Source: Planctomycetota bacterium
GTDB lineage: Bacteria > Planctomycetota > Phycisphaerae > WQYP01
Direction of reading: 5' to 3'
Length of the DNA: 64,000 bases
Assembly (NCBI GenBank): GCA_021805985.1
Contig: JAJZDN010000014.1
Span: forward strand, 16,402 to 80,401
The notes beneath the pieces are model-generated. The model was given only the letters and a program-made list of their open reading frames with translations, was not told the DNA's origin and searched no databases. Both the position numbers and the translations under genes were made by a program. Of this stretch, positions 8,412 to 16,982 are shown piece after piece (the stretch's first letter is position 1; each line of letters opens with the position of its first letter).

Positions 8412-9698
8412 ATGGCCAACCCCAATAACGTCGCCAGTAAAACCGAGACCATGCTGGGCAAATTCATTGTTGAACAGGGGTTTTGCACGCAGGAAGAGCT
8501 CGGTGATTGCCGGTCACTGCAGGCGGAACTCGAGCGGCAGGAGAGCCATCGCTCATTAACCGATATTCTTGTAGCCAACGGCTATGTCACGCAAACGCAA
8601 TTGGCGCGCGTTAAGGCGGCGGTAGAAGAGCAAAAAACTTTTCAGCAGATTCCTGGCTACCAGATTATGTCTAAACTGGGTGCCGGCGCGATGGCCACGG
8701 TGTTTAAAGCTCGGCAGCTTTCCTTAGACCGAATTGTCGCAATTAAAGTTCTGCCCAAGCGCATGAGCGAAAATAAAGAATTCGTAGACCGCTTCTACAT
8801 GGAAGGTAAAGCGGCAGCTAAATTAAACCACCCCAATATCGTGGCCGCCTATGATGTAGGCGAAGCGGGCGGATACCACTATTTTGTCATGGAATATGTG
8901 GCAGGAAAAACGGTTTATGATCATTTGATAGACAGTGGAAAACCCTACCCGGAAAAGCAGGCCCTGGACATTATCATTCAAGTGTGTCGAGCACTGGTTC
9001 ACGCCCATCTTAACGGCCTGATTCACCGGGATGTTAAACCAAAAAATATCATGATGACGCCGGAAGGAACTGCCAAGCTGGCTGATATGGGTTTAGCGCG
9101 GGAAGCCGATGACAAAGTCGCCGCCGCCGCTGAAGCGGGTAAAGCGTATGGCACACCTTATTACATTTCCCCCGAACAGATTCGCGGCCAGCTGAACATT
9201 GACTTTCGGGCGGACATTTATTCCCTGGGTGCCACGATGTACCACATGGTGACCGGTCGCGTACCATTTGAAGCGCCCTCCCCCGCGGCAGTGATGCACA
9301 AGCATTTGAAAGAGGATCTGGTACCACCGGATCACGTCAATACCAACCTGAGTGCGGGTATATCGGAAATTATAGAAGTGGCCATGGCCAAAGACCCGGC
9401 CAAGCGATATTCCTCCACGTCGGATATGCTTTCCGACTTGGAATCTGTGGCGCATGGCGATCCACCCAAGTTGGCGCGGCGCGCTTATGATTTGACCACC
9501 TTGGCCAAAATTGAAAAAGCCGCCGCCGATTCCAATCCATCGGATCAGGTAGACTTGGTAGAAGCGGACGAAGAACCCACCATTGATCTGGGTTCTCGCA
9601 CGCTGATTCAAAAATTTAAGGATCCGCTGGTATTGCTGCTGCTGGGCTGTCTGATCTTTGCCATTGTGATTATTGTGCTGCTGGAACTCAAGGCGTAG
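8412..9698 (+). CDS. membrane-anchored Ser/Thr protein kinase with pilus-ATPase-like N-terminal domain
   Basis: Residues about 12-75 resemble the N-terminal MshEN/T2SSE_N domain of type II/IV secretion ATPases (LGKFIVEQGFCTQEEL, then LTDILVANGYVTQTQL). A Hanks-type kinase follows (about 80-345): glycine loop 'LGAGAMATVF', lysine in 'VAIKVLP', catalytic loop 'HRDVKPKN', 'ADMGLA' in place of DFG, 'GTPYYISPEQ', 'DIYSLGAT'. One membrane helix lies near the C-terminus (about 404-426), leaving almost nothing outside, so the kinase is cytoplasmic. The kinase residues are intact. A possible start context is weak in SD. Confidence 0.92.
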   Translation: MANPNNVASKTETMLGKFIVEQGFCTQEELGDCRSLQAELERQESHRSLTDILVANGYVTQTQLARVKAAVEEQKTFQQIPGYQIMSKLGAGAMATVFKARQLSLDRIVAIKVLPKRMSENKEFVDRFYMEGKAAAKLNHPNIVAAYDVGEAGGYHYFVMEYVAGKTVYDHLIDSGKPYPEKQALDIIIQVCRALVHAHLNGLIHRDVKPKNIMMTPEGTAKLADMGLAREADDKVAAAAEAGKAYGTPYYISPEQIRGQLNIDFRADIYSLGATMYHMVTGRVPFEAPSPAAVMHKHLKEDLVPPDHVNTNLSAGISEIIEVAMAKDPAKRYSSTSDMLSDLESVAHGDPPKLARRAYDLTTLAKIEKAAADSNPSDQVDLVEADEEPTIDLGSRTLIQKFKDPLVLLLLGCLIFAIVIIVLLELKA

Positions 9699-9742
9699 TT
9701 AACGCGATCCTGCCCGCTGCCGTCGAACGGAAACTTCACCTG

Positions 9743-10675
9743 TTAAAACCCGAACCAATTCCCGGGAACATACGACCGCACCCGCGTGACCACGCCATGG
9801 TCCAAATCTACCAGCACCGGCAGAAATGGCGGACGCCAGATATGTGTATTTTCAAATGCCAGTCGTAGCATATTAGGATTCGCCAGACCCCTGGGCAGCG
9901 GACCATAAGGCGGTAACTGGATCAGCGCCACGTTGTGATCGGGATTATTTTTCAAATGCCGCGAGATACCGGCTATGGCATGTTGGCAAACTGGGCAGGT
10001 ATGAAAATAAATAACCGCCAGCCACTTTCCGTGCATGATGGCATGACTGCCGGGAATATAATCCGCAGCCGGGAAGCGCTTGGCATCCCATGCCGGCGGC
10101 TGCATGAATATCACACCGTGTCCGCCCGTGATTGTTCCGTTGCTGTGCAGCATTCCTGGCTGCAGATAAGATTTTCCCCCGATCATGCCCACTAAAATTC
10201 CCAAAGCCACGATCCCTGAAAATATCTTTCGCCACCTGCTGGCGGGATATTTTTCCGGATACACAAATATTGCGCTTCCCAGCAAAAGCAGTATGACCGC
10301 ATCCATGGTGGCGGTTATCCATGGGTTCATTGGCACAGGCCCAAAGCAGCCGCAGTTCACCTGCCCCTGCCAGGCATCGTGCAGCGAAATGGCCAAAAAG
10401 AGCGTAAATAATAGCGCACCGGCCCGCAGGGCATAATAACCCGCGACCGAACTGACAAACCAGACCCCAGCCGCTAATTCCATGAGCACTTCAGCCGTAT
10501 GGAAGAAATAATTTTTAGTGACCGCGCCCCGCAGCAGGTCATATCCTTTAAGCGCCCCGGCGGTGACCAGCACGACGCCGGCCAGAAAAAGTATCCATTG
10601 CAGCAGGGGGCGTTTGATCGACTCGGGACCAAGCGGTGCGGAAGAGCTCTGAACTGTTGGATTTTCAACCATCAT
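9743..10675 (-). CDS. MauE/DoxX-like membrane domain fused to a thioredoxin-like domain
   Basis: 310 aa. The N-terminal half has four or five membrane helices and the 'NCGCFGPVPMN' motif of MauE-type proteins, which help disulfide chemistry in periplasmic enzymes. A thioredoxin-like part follows with 'WLAVIYFHTCPVCQHAI', giving a CxxC active site. Together this suggests a membrane redox relay, VKOR/MauE-like in logic. Its ATG overlaps the recO stop (ATGA), so it is translated from the recO transcript although no functional link is known. Confidence 0.8.
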   Translation of the reverse strand: MMVENPTVQSSSAPLGPESIKRPLLQWILFLAGVVLVTAGALKGYDLLRGAVTKNYFFHTAEVLMELAAGVWFVSSVAGYYALRAGALLFTLFLAISLHDAWQGQVNCGCFGPVPMNPWITATMDAVILLLLGSAIFVYPEKYPASRWRKIFSGIVALGILVGMIGGKSYLQPGMLHSNGTITGGHGVIFMQPPAWDAKRFPAADYIPGSHAIMHGKWLAVIYFHTCPVCQHAIAGISRHLKNNPDHNVALIQLPPYGPLPRGLANPNMLRLAFENTHIWRPPFLPVLVDLDHGVVTRVRSYVPGNWFGF

Positions 10676-11460
10676 AGTGCCTTGGTTTTACCAAAAAGTG
10701 AGTCCAGTGCCCAGCGCGTTTTAAGCCCACGATCCGACGCCGCCTGAATAGCCGCAATGAGTACCGTGGCGGCGGCCCGCATTGCAGGGGCATCCGCGGG
10801 TTTGGATGGGGGAGCGTTTAACAAGGCATTGGGCATGGGTAACCGGGCCAGTGCCAGCAGCACGCCGCCGTCGACACGTATGGTTTTAGGTTCCACGGGG
10901 CAGTCGATGCAGCATACACCGCCCCGCTGCGGACAAAACTGGGCTGGTATGCCGGGGCGGACAGGCGATTGGCACACCAGGCAATTCTCTAATTGGGGTT
11001 GATACCCGGTGGCAATCAGAATGCACTTGGCGATACTTAAAAAAAGCCGTTGGGTTTGGCTGCCTCCCAGCGCCGCGAGCCCCGGGGCAAGTTCATCATA
11101 CAACTGCGTGTGCGGTTCCTGGCCGGAAAGCAGCGCCATGATAATTTCACAAATAATTTGTCCCGCATAAAACGCCGGCAAGGATTTGCGCATGGCAGCT
11201 TGATAATCCATTAAATCCCAGGCCGTCAAAGTGCCTAGCTCTGCCGTTCCGCGCGGCGGAATATAGACCACCTCGCCGCGGGCCAACTGATCAATTGGCG
11301 CACCCAGGGAAAAGGTGCCCGCTTTTGCCATCTTGCGACTTCCCTTGGCCAGCAAGGCCAACAATCCGGCCTGCCGGGCAAACAATGTTACCACTTGACT
11401 GCTCTCAGAAAAGTTGATGACCCGCAGACAGATCGCTTCATCTTTTTCATAATTTGCCAT
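10672..11460 (-). CDS. recO: DNA repair protein RecO
   Basis: RecO helps load RecA on gapped DNA in the RecFOR pathway. The N-terminal OB fold is recognisable (DEAICLRVINFSESSQVVTL, then 'ARQAGLLALLAKGSRK'). The C-terminal zinc site has four cysteines: 'CLVCQ' and later 'CCIDC'. 262 aa, normal length. I start at ATG 11460 because the family normally begins a few residues before 'DEAICLRV'; an in-frame ATG at 11481 with AAGG nearby is an alternative. Confidence 0.9.
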   Translation of the reverse strand: MANYEKDEAICLRVINFSESSQVVTLFARQAGLLALLAKGSRKMAKAGTFSLGAPIDQLARGEVVYIPPRGTAELGTLTAWDLMDYQAAMRKSLPAFYAGQIICEIIMALLSGQEPHTQLYDELAPGLAALGGSQTQRLFLSIAKCILIATGYQPQLENCLVCQSPVRPGIPAQFCPQRGGVCCIDCPVEPKTIRVDGGVLLALARLPMPNALLNAPPSKPADAPAMRAAATVLIAAIQAASDRGLKTRWALDSLFGKTKAL

Positions 11461-11563
11461 CAAAAGATTGTAACCGTTCATTAACGCCTTAACGAATTAC
11501 ATTGCAACTCTAACCAAACATTACTACCGCCTTAACACGCACTTAGCGCGGAGGCGGTCTGAT

Positions 11564-11701
11564 ATGTTCCGTCACTGGGTGCTCACCAAAGGACAAAAGT
11601 ACGCCAAGGGCATGCAGTACATCAAACTCGGCAGCGTGATGCGTAAGAAAGTGCTCGCTGAGTTGTCCAACGTAACCTGGAAAGGTCAGCCGTTGAACTA
11701 A
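11564..11701 (+). CDS. small unknown ORF with strong ribosome site
   Basis: 45-residue reading frame beginning MFRHWVLTKGQKYAKG and ending VTWKGQPLN. A GGAGG lies about 9 bases before the ATG, better than for many genes here. I do not recognise it. It lies just before the decayed phosphate permease genes and might be the tail of a broken gene or transposase, or a real small basic protein. Confidence 0.35.
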   Translation: MFRHWVLTKGQKYAKGMQYIKLGSVMRKKVLAELSNVTWKGQPLN

Positions 11702-11714
11702 GCGCTCATATTTA

Positions 11715-12364
11715 ATTATTGTTTTTGGGGAGCTCATTCACGGCTCCTGGATGGCCCTGCGGCAAATCGGCTGGCACTTTTTTACCACGCAGGCCTGGAA
11801 TCCTGTACCGGGGCGCGATCAGTACGGCGTCCTGTCCTTCCTTTACCGCACGGGCATTACGACATTTCTGGCACTGTTAATCGGTGTGCCGTTAAGTATT
11901 GGAACGGCAATATTTATTACCCGCATCGCACCACGCTGGCTGGCGGGTTGATTCTGCCCATTATTACCGCTATTACCCGTGATGTTCTACAGCAGTTTCC
12001 CCAGGACATTGAACATGGCGCTTATGGACTGGGCGCAAGCTGGTGGCAAACTACGCGATTGGCCCTGGCGTATTGCCGGGCGGGAATTTTCGGAGCTGTG
12101 ATGCTGGGCATGGCCCGGGCTATTGGGGAAACCATGGCCGTTATTATGGTCATCGGCAACACGGACCATATCAGCGCCAGCCTATTTGCCGGCGGCCAGA
12201 CCATGTCCGGGGTGCTGGCCAATGAATTTATGGAAGCAGATCATCCCATTTACTTAAGCGCCATGTTTTATGTGGCCCTGGTACTGATGTTAAGTTCGCT
12301 GGTAACCAATGTCATTGCCCGAGCTCTGTTGGCGCGCATTGACCGGGAACGTCAAACGGCGTGA
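11715..12364 (+). pseudogene. pstC: decayed phosphate ABC permease PstC
   Basis: Two pieces of PstC in different frames. The first (to 11951) reads 'GWHFFTTQAWNPVPG' with the following helix 'GVPLSIGTAIFITRIAP'. The second (from about 11945) reads 'LILPIITAITRDVLQQFP', then the EAA-like loop region and 'RAIGETMAVIMVIGN'. The stretch of roughly 70-90 residues that normally joins them is missing and the join shifts the frame, creating a stop at 11949-11951. The N-terminal helix is also incomplete. The second piece keeps an open frame of 138 codons. Confidence 0.85.
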
Positions 12365-12378
12365 CCGTAGACGTGTGA

Positions 12379-12762
12379 AGTGAGGAAATGCTGCGATTAG
12401 TGCCGCACCCGCATCGGGAAGCCTCCGCGGGCCTCGGTGCCTCCAAAGCCCAGACACTTTTTATGGTCATTCTGCCCGCCGCAAAAGCCGGAATTACCAC
12501 GGGAATCATGCTGGCGATCGCCCGTGTTGCCGGGGAAACAGCGCCCCTGCTGTTTACCGCGTTGGGCAATGATCAGGCAGTGTATAACCCCAGTCAGCCC
12601 TATCCGTCGTTGACGTTAAAAATATGGCAGTACTCACAATCCGCCGAGCCGGCCTGGCGTCATCAGGCTTGGACCGCCGTCCTGGTGCTGGTAACCATGG
12701 TGCTGCTATTTACCGCAGCTGTGCGCTTCACCGTCCGCGGGCGAAAAGTCCGTTCCATCTAA
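12379..12762 (+). pseudogene. pstA: decayed phosphate ABC permease PstA, C-terminal half
   Basis: Reads 'EEMLRLVPHPHREAS', 'GLGASKAQTLFMVILPAAKAG', then 'ITTGIMLAIARVAGETAPLL', the second half of PstA including its EAA loop and last helices. A stop (TGA 12376-12378) lies directly before, and the N-terminal half is absent: only 14 bases separate it from the pstC remnant. Neither pstS, pstB nor phoU is nearby. Loss by deletion is the simple reading. Confidence 0.85.
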
Positions 12763-12833
12763 TCCAACCGGTGTGGTAAGTTTGCGCCGCGCAGGCCAAC
12801 TATTAGCCCGACGCGGAAGCGTCGCGGTTGGAT
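12762..12833. terminator. inverted-repeat element between convergent genes
   Basis: Outer arms ATCCAACCG (12762-12770) and CGGTTGGAT (12825-12833) enclose a perfect hairpin CGACGC-GGAA-GCGTCG (12809-12824). It lies between the 3' ends of the pstA remnant and the YcfL-like gene. There is no clear T tract, so it may be a bidirectional transcript end or simply a repeat of the 'TAGCCCGACGCG' kind common in planctomycetes. Confidence 0.5.
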
Positions 12834-12837
12834 GCGG

Positions 12838-13260
12838 TTACGGCAACTGCCGGATTGTGCAGTCGAAATTGGCGGCCGCCGTCAGGCTTGTGAAGTGAAT
12901 CTGGGCCATGGAATTGGTAGGCACGCGTAAGGTATTCCAGCCCGAAGTTGCTTCCACCTGCGCGCCTTGGGCGTTAAGAAAGCTGTACTGAAATTCCAGA
13001 TACAATTCACTAGCCGTAACATTGCGCACCGGTATGACCACATCAAGCTGCCCGTCCCCCACGCGGCTGACAATCGGTTCATTAAGCAGTATTTTGCTTT
13101 GTAAATTAGAGCTCGTCAGATGCACCTGCGGGAATGGATTAAGCGTATTTTGGCCAGGAATTATCGGCCCCTGACAGCCGGATATGCCCAGCAGACACAT
13201 CAGGCAAAATGCCGCCAATATGCCAATAAATGATACGCTTGTGCTACGTTTGGATAACAT
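12838..13260 (-). CDS. YcfL-like (DUF1425) lipoprotein
   Basis: 140-residue lipoprotein. A signal peptide ends in the lipobox 'LLGISGC' (Cys at about residue 29). The rest is a small beta-rich domain: 'LDVVIPVRNVTASELYLEFQ', 'YSFLNAQGAQVEATSGWNTL', typical of YcfL. In enterobacteria ycfL sits beside lpoB, an activator of a penicillin-binding protein; here it follows a second, larger lipoprotein gene with about 28 bases between. AAGGAG lies 8 bases before the ATG. Confidence 0.75.
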   Translation of the reverse strand: MLSKRSTSVSFIGILAAFCLMCLLGISGCQGPIIPGQNTLNPFPQVHLTSSNLQSKILLNEPIVSRVGDGQLDVVIPVRNVTASELYLEFQYSFLNAQGAQVEATSGWNTLRVPTNSMAQIHFTSLTAAANFDCTIRQLP

Positions 13261-13288
13261 CGCAATTGCTCCTTAATATCAACGGCGC

Positions 13289-14395
13289 TTACTGCGGCGC
13301 CGGTTGAATCGGGGTTTCGTTTACGGTCTTTACCTGGGTTTGGGTGGTTTGCGTCTGCACGCGTGTGGTGGTTTTAATGCGCGTGGTGCGCAGCACCATC
13401 GGCCCGGTAATCTGCAAATCCACCGTGTTGTTCTGTAAATCTACCGCTTTAAGGCCCCGGGATACGCCAATTTCCTGTTTCAGGGCGGAATAAAAATCAT
13501 CCGGTGCGCCATTGTATTCAATGGCCAATCGGCCGTACGCAGTAGAGGTTGAACCAGTCATGCCCCGGTCAATGACCAGCCGCACGCCGGGAACTTTCTG
13601 CACGAAATGCTTAATGGCCAGCACATCATCAATACTGGCGGCATTATAAATTCGCACAATCAGCGGGTTGTACGCCGTGGCCCCGCCGCCCCAGATCGCC
13701 GCCAGCTTCTGCATGACCTTGTCGGCCAAATAACCTGTGTACATATTAATATTAGTCTTGCTGGCGGGCAGTGGCATATCGACATACGTCGCCGCCAGCA
13801 CGCGCGCGTCCGTAGTGCTGACCGCCTGCGCTAAAAGCCGCACGCCATTTCCAAAAGAGGCTTGCTGCGTGGGGGCCGCCTGAATTTCAACCAGTACATC
13901 AGTCTTAAGCTGGTGCTTTAACAGCGGCAGCACTTTAGCATCCCCATTTTGCAACCGCAGGAAGCTTTCCCGGGCCAGCACTTTTTGGGCCATCGAAGGA
14001 TCTTGAATATCTACCTGCCCATTGGCATTAAGATATTCAATCATGGATATTTCAATGGCGTCAAAATCTTCACTGCCCAGATGAAATGTCCCAGCAGAGG
14101 CTCCGCCCTGGCCTAAAAGCACTTCCACCATAATGCGCGGATCACGCTGGGCCTGATACGCCTGCACATACGCCGCCTCATCAGGCAGCGCCACATGCGT
14201 GCCATAAGGATTTCCCGTTACCGGCGCACCGTAGGCGTCCGGCGGCAACGGCTTGGCGAAAGGTTGCGGTTGATACGCCGCCTGATCTTGGGGAGAGGGA
14301 ATTACAACATTTTGCAGCGGAGTCTGGCAACCCGCCAATAATGCCGCCAGGGCCAACGATGTTACGGTCGCGCCAAGAATCTTAAAGTTTTTCAT
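13289..14395 (-). CDS. secreted lipoprotein of unknown function
   Basis: 368 aa starting at ATG 14395, chosen for the GGAGG 9 bases upstream and because the signal peptide (KILGATVTSLALAALLAGC) then starts at the N-terminus; Cys22 is the lipid site. The mature protein has a Pro/Gln-rich linker, an alpha/beta region ('RIMVEVLLGQGG', 'LLKHQLKTDVLVEIQAAPT') and 'YGRLAIEYNGAPDDFYSALK', ending in a Thr/Gln-rich tail. I do not recognise the family; by position beside the YcfL-like gene an LpoB-like envelope role is possible. Confidence 0.7.
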   Translation of the reverse strand: MKNFKILGATVTSLALAALLAGCQTPLQNVVIPSPQDQAAYQPQPFAKPLPPDAYGAPVTGNPYGTHVALPDEAAYVQAYQAQRDPRIMVEVLLGQGGASAGTFHLGSEDFDAIEISMIEYLNANGQVDIQDPSMAQKVLARESFLRLQNGDAKVLPLLKHQLKTDVLVEIQAAPTQQASFGNGVRLLAQAVSTTDARVLAATYVDMPLPASKTNINMYTGYLADKVMQKLAAIWGGGATAYNPLIVRIYNAASIDDVLAIKHFVQKVPGVRLVIDRGMTGSTSTAYGRLAIEYNGAPDDFYSALKQEIGVSRGLKAVDLQNNTVDLQITGPMVLRTTRIKTTTRVQTQTTQTQVKTVNETPIQPAPQ

Positions 14396-14530
14396 ATTCC
14401 ATGACCTCCAAAAGTTTTCCCGGCAGCCCGCAGCAGCGGCAAGCCAGGGCATCCGTGGTATTTTAGCAGTTAGAACGCACAGAGCCACCTGTTTGTTGCC
14501 GGGCGTTGTATCGGATGGCAAATAAGACTA

Positions 14531-14561
14531 AACTCAAGTTATCAGACCCCCGGCTTGAGTT
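14531..14561. promoter_or_regulatory. inverted repeat ahead of acyl-CoA ligase gene
   Basis: Perfect arms AACTCAAG (14531-14538) and CTTGAGTT (14554-14561) with a 15-base loop lie 20 bases before ATG 14581, in the divergent gap between the lipoprotein and ligase genes. It could be an operator or a 5' leader hairpin. If the longer start at 14515 were used, it would lie inside the coding region. Confidence 0.45.
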
Positions 14562-14580
14562 GTGTGGTTCAGGGTGCAGA

Positions 14581-16077
14581 ATGCTGCTGGAAAACGTCAT
14601 CGAACAAGGTAAGTCCCGCTCCAGGGAAATCGCCATTATTGATGATCGGCGAACACTGAGCTTCGGGCAATTGCGCCACGGCAGCAATCTCATGGCCGGT
14701 CATCTGGATATGCTGGCAGACAATCAGGAACGTATCGGCCTGCTTTTACCGCAAAGTAGCGCCTTTGCCGTAGCCTTTGGCGGAGTGCGATGGTCTTCAC
14801 GCGTGGCGGTGCCATTAAATTATCTTTTGCGTCCGCCCGAGCTGATTGATATTTGCCGGGACGCTGGGGTGAAAACGGTTCTCACGATTCATTATTTTGA
14901 TGAACTCGCTCAGGCACTGCAGGCCGCGGGAATGCAGGTGGTGTTCATGGAGGAACTGTCGTTCAAGAAAATTCCCTGGCCGCGACGCCTGCCGCAGCGC
15001 AAGGCGGAGGATCTGGCGGTGATTTTATATACCAGTGGCACCAGCAGTTCGCCCAAAGGCGTGATGCTGACCAGCGGCAACCTCGATTCCAATGCCGCCA
15101 ACGCCATCGCCCATGCCCAATTCAATCGGCAGATGACATTTCTTGGCGTATTGCCGATGTTTCACGCCCTTGGGTTGATGGCCGGGTTTTTAGTGCCACT
15201 TAGCCTGGGCTGCCGGGTGATTTACCAGGCCCGCTTCAGCCCGGCTGCGACGTTAGATCTGATTATAAAAAATAATATTCAGGTGCTGGTGGCTGTTCCC
15301 ACGATGTACGCGCTGCTGGCCAATTGTAAAAGCGTTTCCCGCGAAAGTATGGCCAGTGTCATGTACGCCATAAGCGGTGGCGAGCCGCTGCCGCTGGCCC
15401 TGCTGGAAAAATATAAATCTGATTTCGGCATCGATATGCTGGAAGGCTTCGGTTTAACGGAAACCTCTCCCATGGTCAGCTTTTGCGTGCCTTGGGCGCT
15501 CAAGCCCGGCAGCGTGGGCAAGCCGTTGCCGAATGTGGAACTGCGAATCGTTGATGAAATGGACAAGCCGCTGGGACCGAATCAGGATGGAGAACTTTGG
15601 ATTCGCGGGCAAAATGTCATGAAAGGCTATTTGAACAAGCCCGACGAAACCGCCGCCGTTCTCACCGCCGATGGATGGTTTAAAACCGGTGATATCGCCC
15701 GTGTTGATGATGACGGATTTTTATTTATCACGGGGCGAAAAAAAGAATTAATCATCATGGCCGGCGAAAAAATCGCGCCGAATGAAATTGAGGAAGTCAT
15801 CCGCCAGCACCCCGCAGTGCTGCTGGCGGCGGTCATCGGCGTGAAAGACCCTCAGCGCGGCGAAGTGCCGGTAGCATTTATTCAACTTGAGGCAGACATC
15901 ACCGAAAAGCCCACCGCACAAGAAATCCGCATATTCGTCCGCCAGCGCGTGGCCCCCTACAAAACGCCCCGCGATATCTATTTCCTGGAAGAAATGCCCT
16001 GCTCCCCCACCGGAAAAATTCTAAAAAGAGCGCTTCAGGTACCGGAAGAATTAGAAGTCAAAAGACGCCCCTATTAA
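14581..16077 (+). CDS. AMP-dependent acyl-CoA synthetase/ligase
   Basis: ANL-superfamily enzyme that activates a carboxylic acid with ATP to an acyl-AMP and then usually an acyl-CoA. Motifs in order: P-loop 'LYTSGTSSSPKGVML', 'GFGLTETSP', 'GELWIRGQNVMKGYLNKP', hinge 'GDIARVDDDGFLFITGRKKE', and the C-terminal lysine in 'SPTGKILKR'. 498 aa, normal for medium/long-chain fatty acid ligases. Start placed where the family usually begins ('MLLENVIEQG'); an in-frame ATG at 14515 adds 22 residues without family match. Substrate not predictable; fatty acid likely. Confidence 0.9.
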   Translation: MLLENVIEQGKSRSREIAIIDDRRTLSFGQLRHGSNLMAGHLDMLADNQERIGLLLPQSSAFAVAFGGVRWSSRVAVPLNYLLRPPELIDICRDAGVKTVLTIHYFDELAQALQAAGMQVVFMEELSFKKIPWPRRLPQRKAEDLAVILYTSGTSSSPKGVMLTSGNLDSNAANAIAHAQFNRQMTFLGVLPMFHALGLMAGFLVPLSLGCRVIYQARFSPAATLDLIIKNNIQVLVAVPTMYALLANCKSVSRESMASVMYAISGGEPLPLALLEKYKSDFGIDMLEGFGLTETSPMVSFCVPWALKPGSVGKPLPNVELRIVDEMDKPLGPNQDGELWIRGQNVMKGYLNKPDETAAVLTADGWFKTGDIARVDDDGFLFITGRKKELIIMAGEKIAPNEIEEVIRQHPAVLLAAVIGVKDPQRGEVPVAFIQLEADITEKPTAQEIRIFVRQRVAPYKTPRDIYFLEEMPCSPTGKILKRALQVPEELEVKRRPY

Positions 16078-16266
16078 GTTCAGCGCGCGAGGCAGCCGCG
16101 CCGCGATGCCTGCATCACAACCCATTATTCATTATTCATTGCGCGGCAACGCCGTGCCCGCCCTTCCGGAAGATCCGAGAGGCCAGATGCTGCGCTCCCG
16201 CCGCAATCGGTTATCCATTTTTTTCCTACTCCGGTATCATGCCGTGCGGTTCTGAAGGAGTATATT

Positions 16267-16686
16267 ATGGCTGGTTCAGGTTCTTCCAGTGTTCCGGGAC
16301 AATTATCATTAAGTTTTGCCGCGGGGGTCGCGGGGGCCGTAGTCAATATGGTGGCGGCCTGGATGTTATCACGCATGGGCGTATTTCACATGCTGGGCTG
16401 CAGCCTGTCGGTTAGTGCTGGCAAGCCGTGGATTTACTCGCGCCTTGTATGGGGCGGAATATTTGGATTATTTTTGGTTCTGCCCGTGCTGACCAACTCT
16501 GTATTGAAACGCGGCCTGCTGCTGGGACTACTGCCCGCGGCGTTTCAGCTTTTCGTGGTGTTCCCGATTTTTCTTAACCAGCGCTTTATGGGATTAAACC
16601 ACGGCCTAACCACCCCTCTATTTGTCCTGTTTCTGAATCTGCTTTGGGGTGTTTCTGCCGCCGGCTGGCTGAAAATGACCGAATGA
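16267..16686 (+). CDS. small integral membrane protein, unknown
   Basis: 139 residues with about four hydrophobic segments (around 14-35, 55-75, 85-105, 115-135). AAGGAG precedes the ATG. Not recognised; no charged catalytic pattern is visible. It sits alone between the ligase gene and thiS; the 189-base gap before it (16078-16266) shows no other feature. Confidence 0.65.
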   Translation: MAGSGSSSVPGQLSLSFAAGVAGAVVNMVAAWMLSRMGVFHMLGCSLSVSAGKPWIYSRLVWGGIFGLFLVLPVLTNSVLKRGLLLGLLPAAFQLFVVFPIFLNQRFMGLNHGLTTPLFVLFLNLLWGVSAAGWLKMTE

Positions 16687-16769
16687 CGCCGGCGCACGCG
16701 TTCGCATGTTCTAAAAATATTACATCCAATAATATTACACTTCACGCCCAAAGCGGGTAAAATCATAGT

Positions 16770-16970
16770 ATGGAACTTTCTGTGAATGGTGAAAAACTTC
16801 AACTGCCCGACGGAGCCACCATTCAGGCCCTGCTGGATCATTATAAGCTCCAGAGCGTGCGCGTGGCGGTGGAGTTGAATCGTGATATTGTGGCCAAAAA
16901 AGCCTATTTAAATACCAGCCTGAAATCCGGCGATACGGTCGAAATTGTAACTTTTGTCGGTGGGGGCTAA
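16770..16970 (+). CDS. thiS: sulfur carrier protein ThiS
   Basis: Ubiquitin-like carrier whose C-terminal glycine is thiocarboxylated and gives sulfur to the thiazole ring of thiamine. 66 residues, starts 'MELSVNGEKLQLPDGATIQ' and ends 'EIVTFVGGG', the required Gly-Gly tail. thiG follows after 12 bases. No TPP riboswitch core was seen in the short upstream gap. Confidence 0.95.
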   Translation: MELSVNGEKLQLPDGATIQALLDHYKLQSVRVAVELNRDIVAKKAYLNTSLKSGDTVEIVTFVGGG

Positions 16971-16982
16971 ACAGGAAAACAA

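Noticed and set aside
16687..16769. TPP riboswitch ahead of thiS
   Set aside because: The gap is only about 80 bases and shows no CTGAGA or ACCTGATCTGG-type core.
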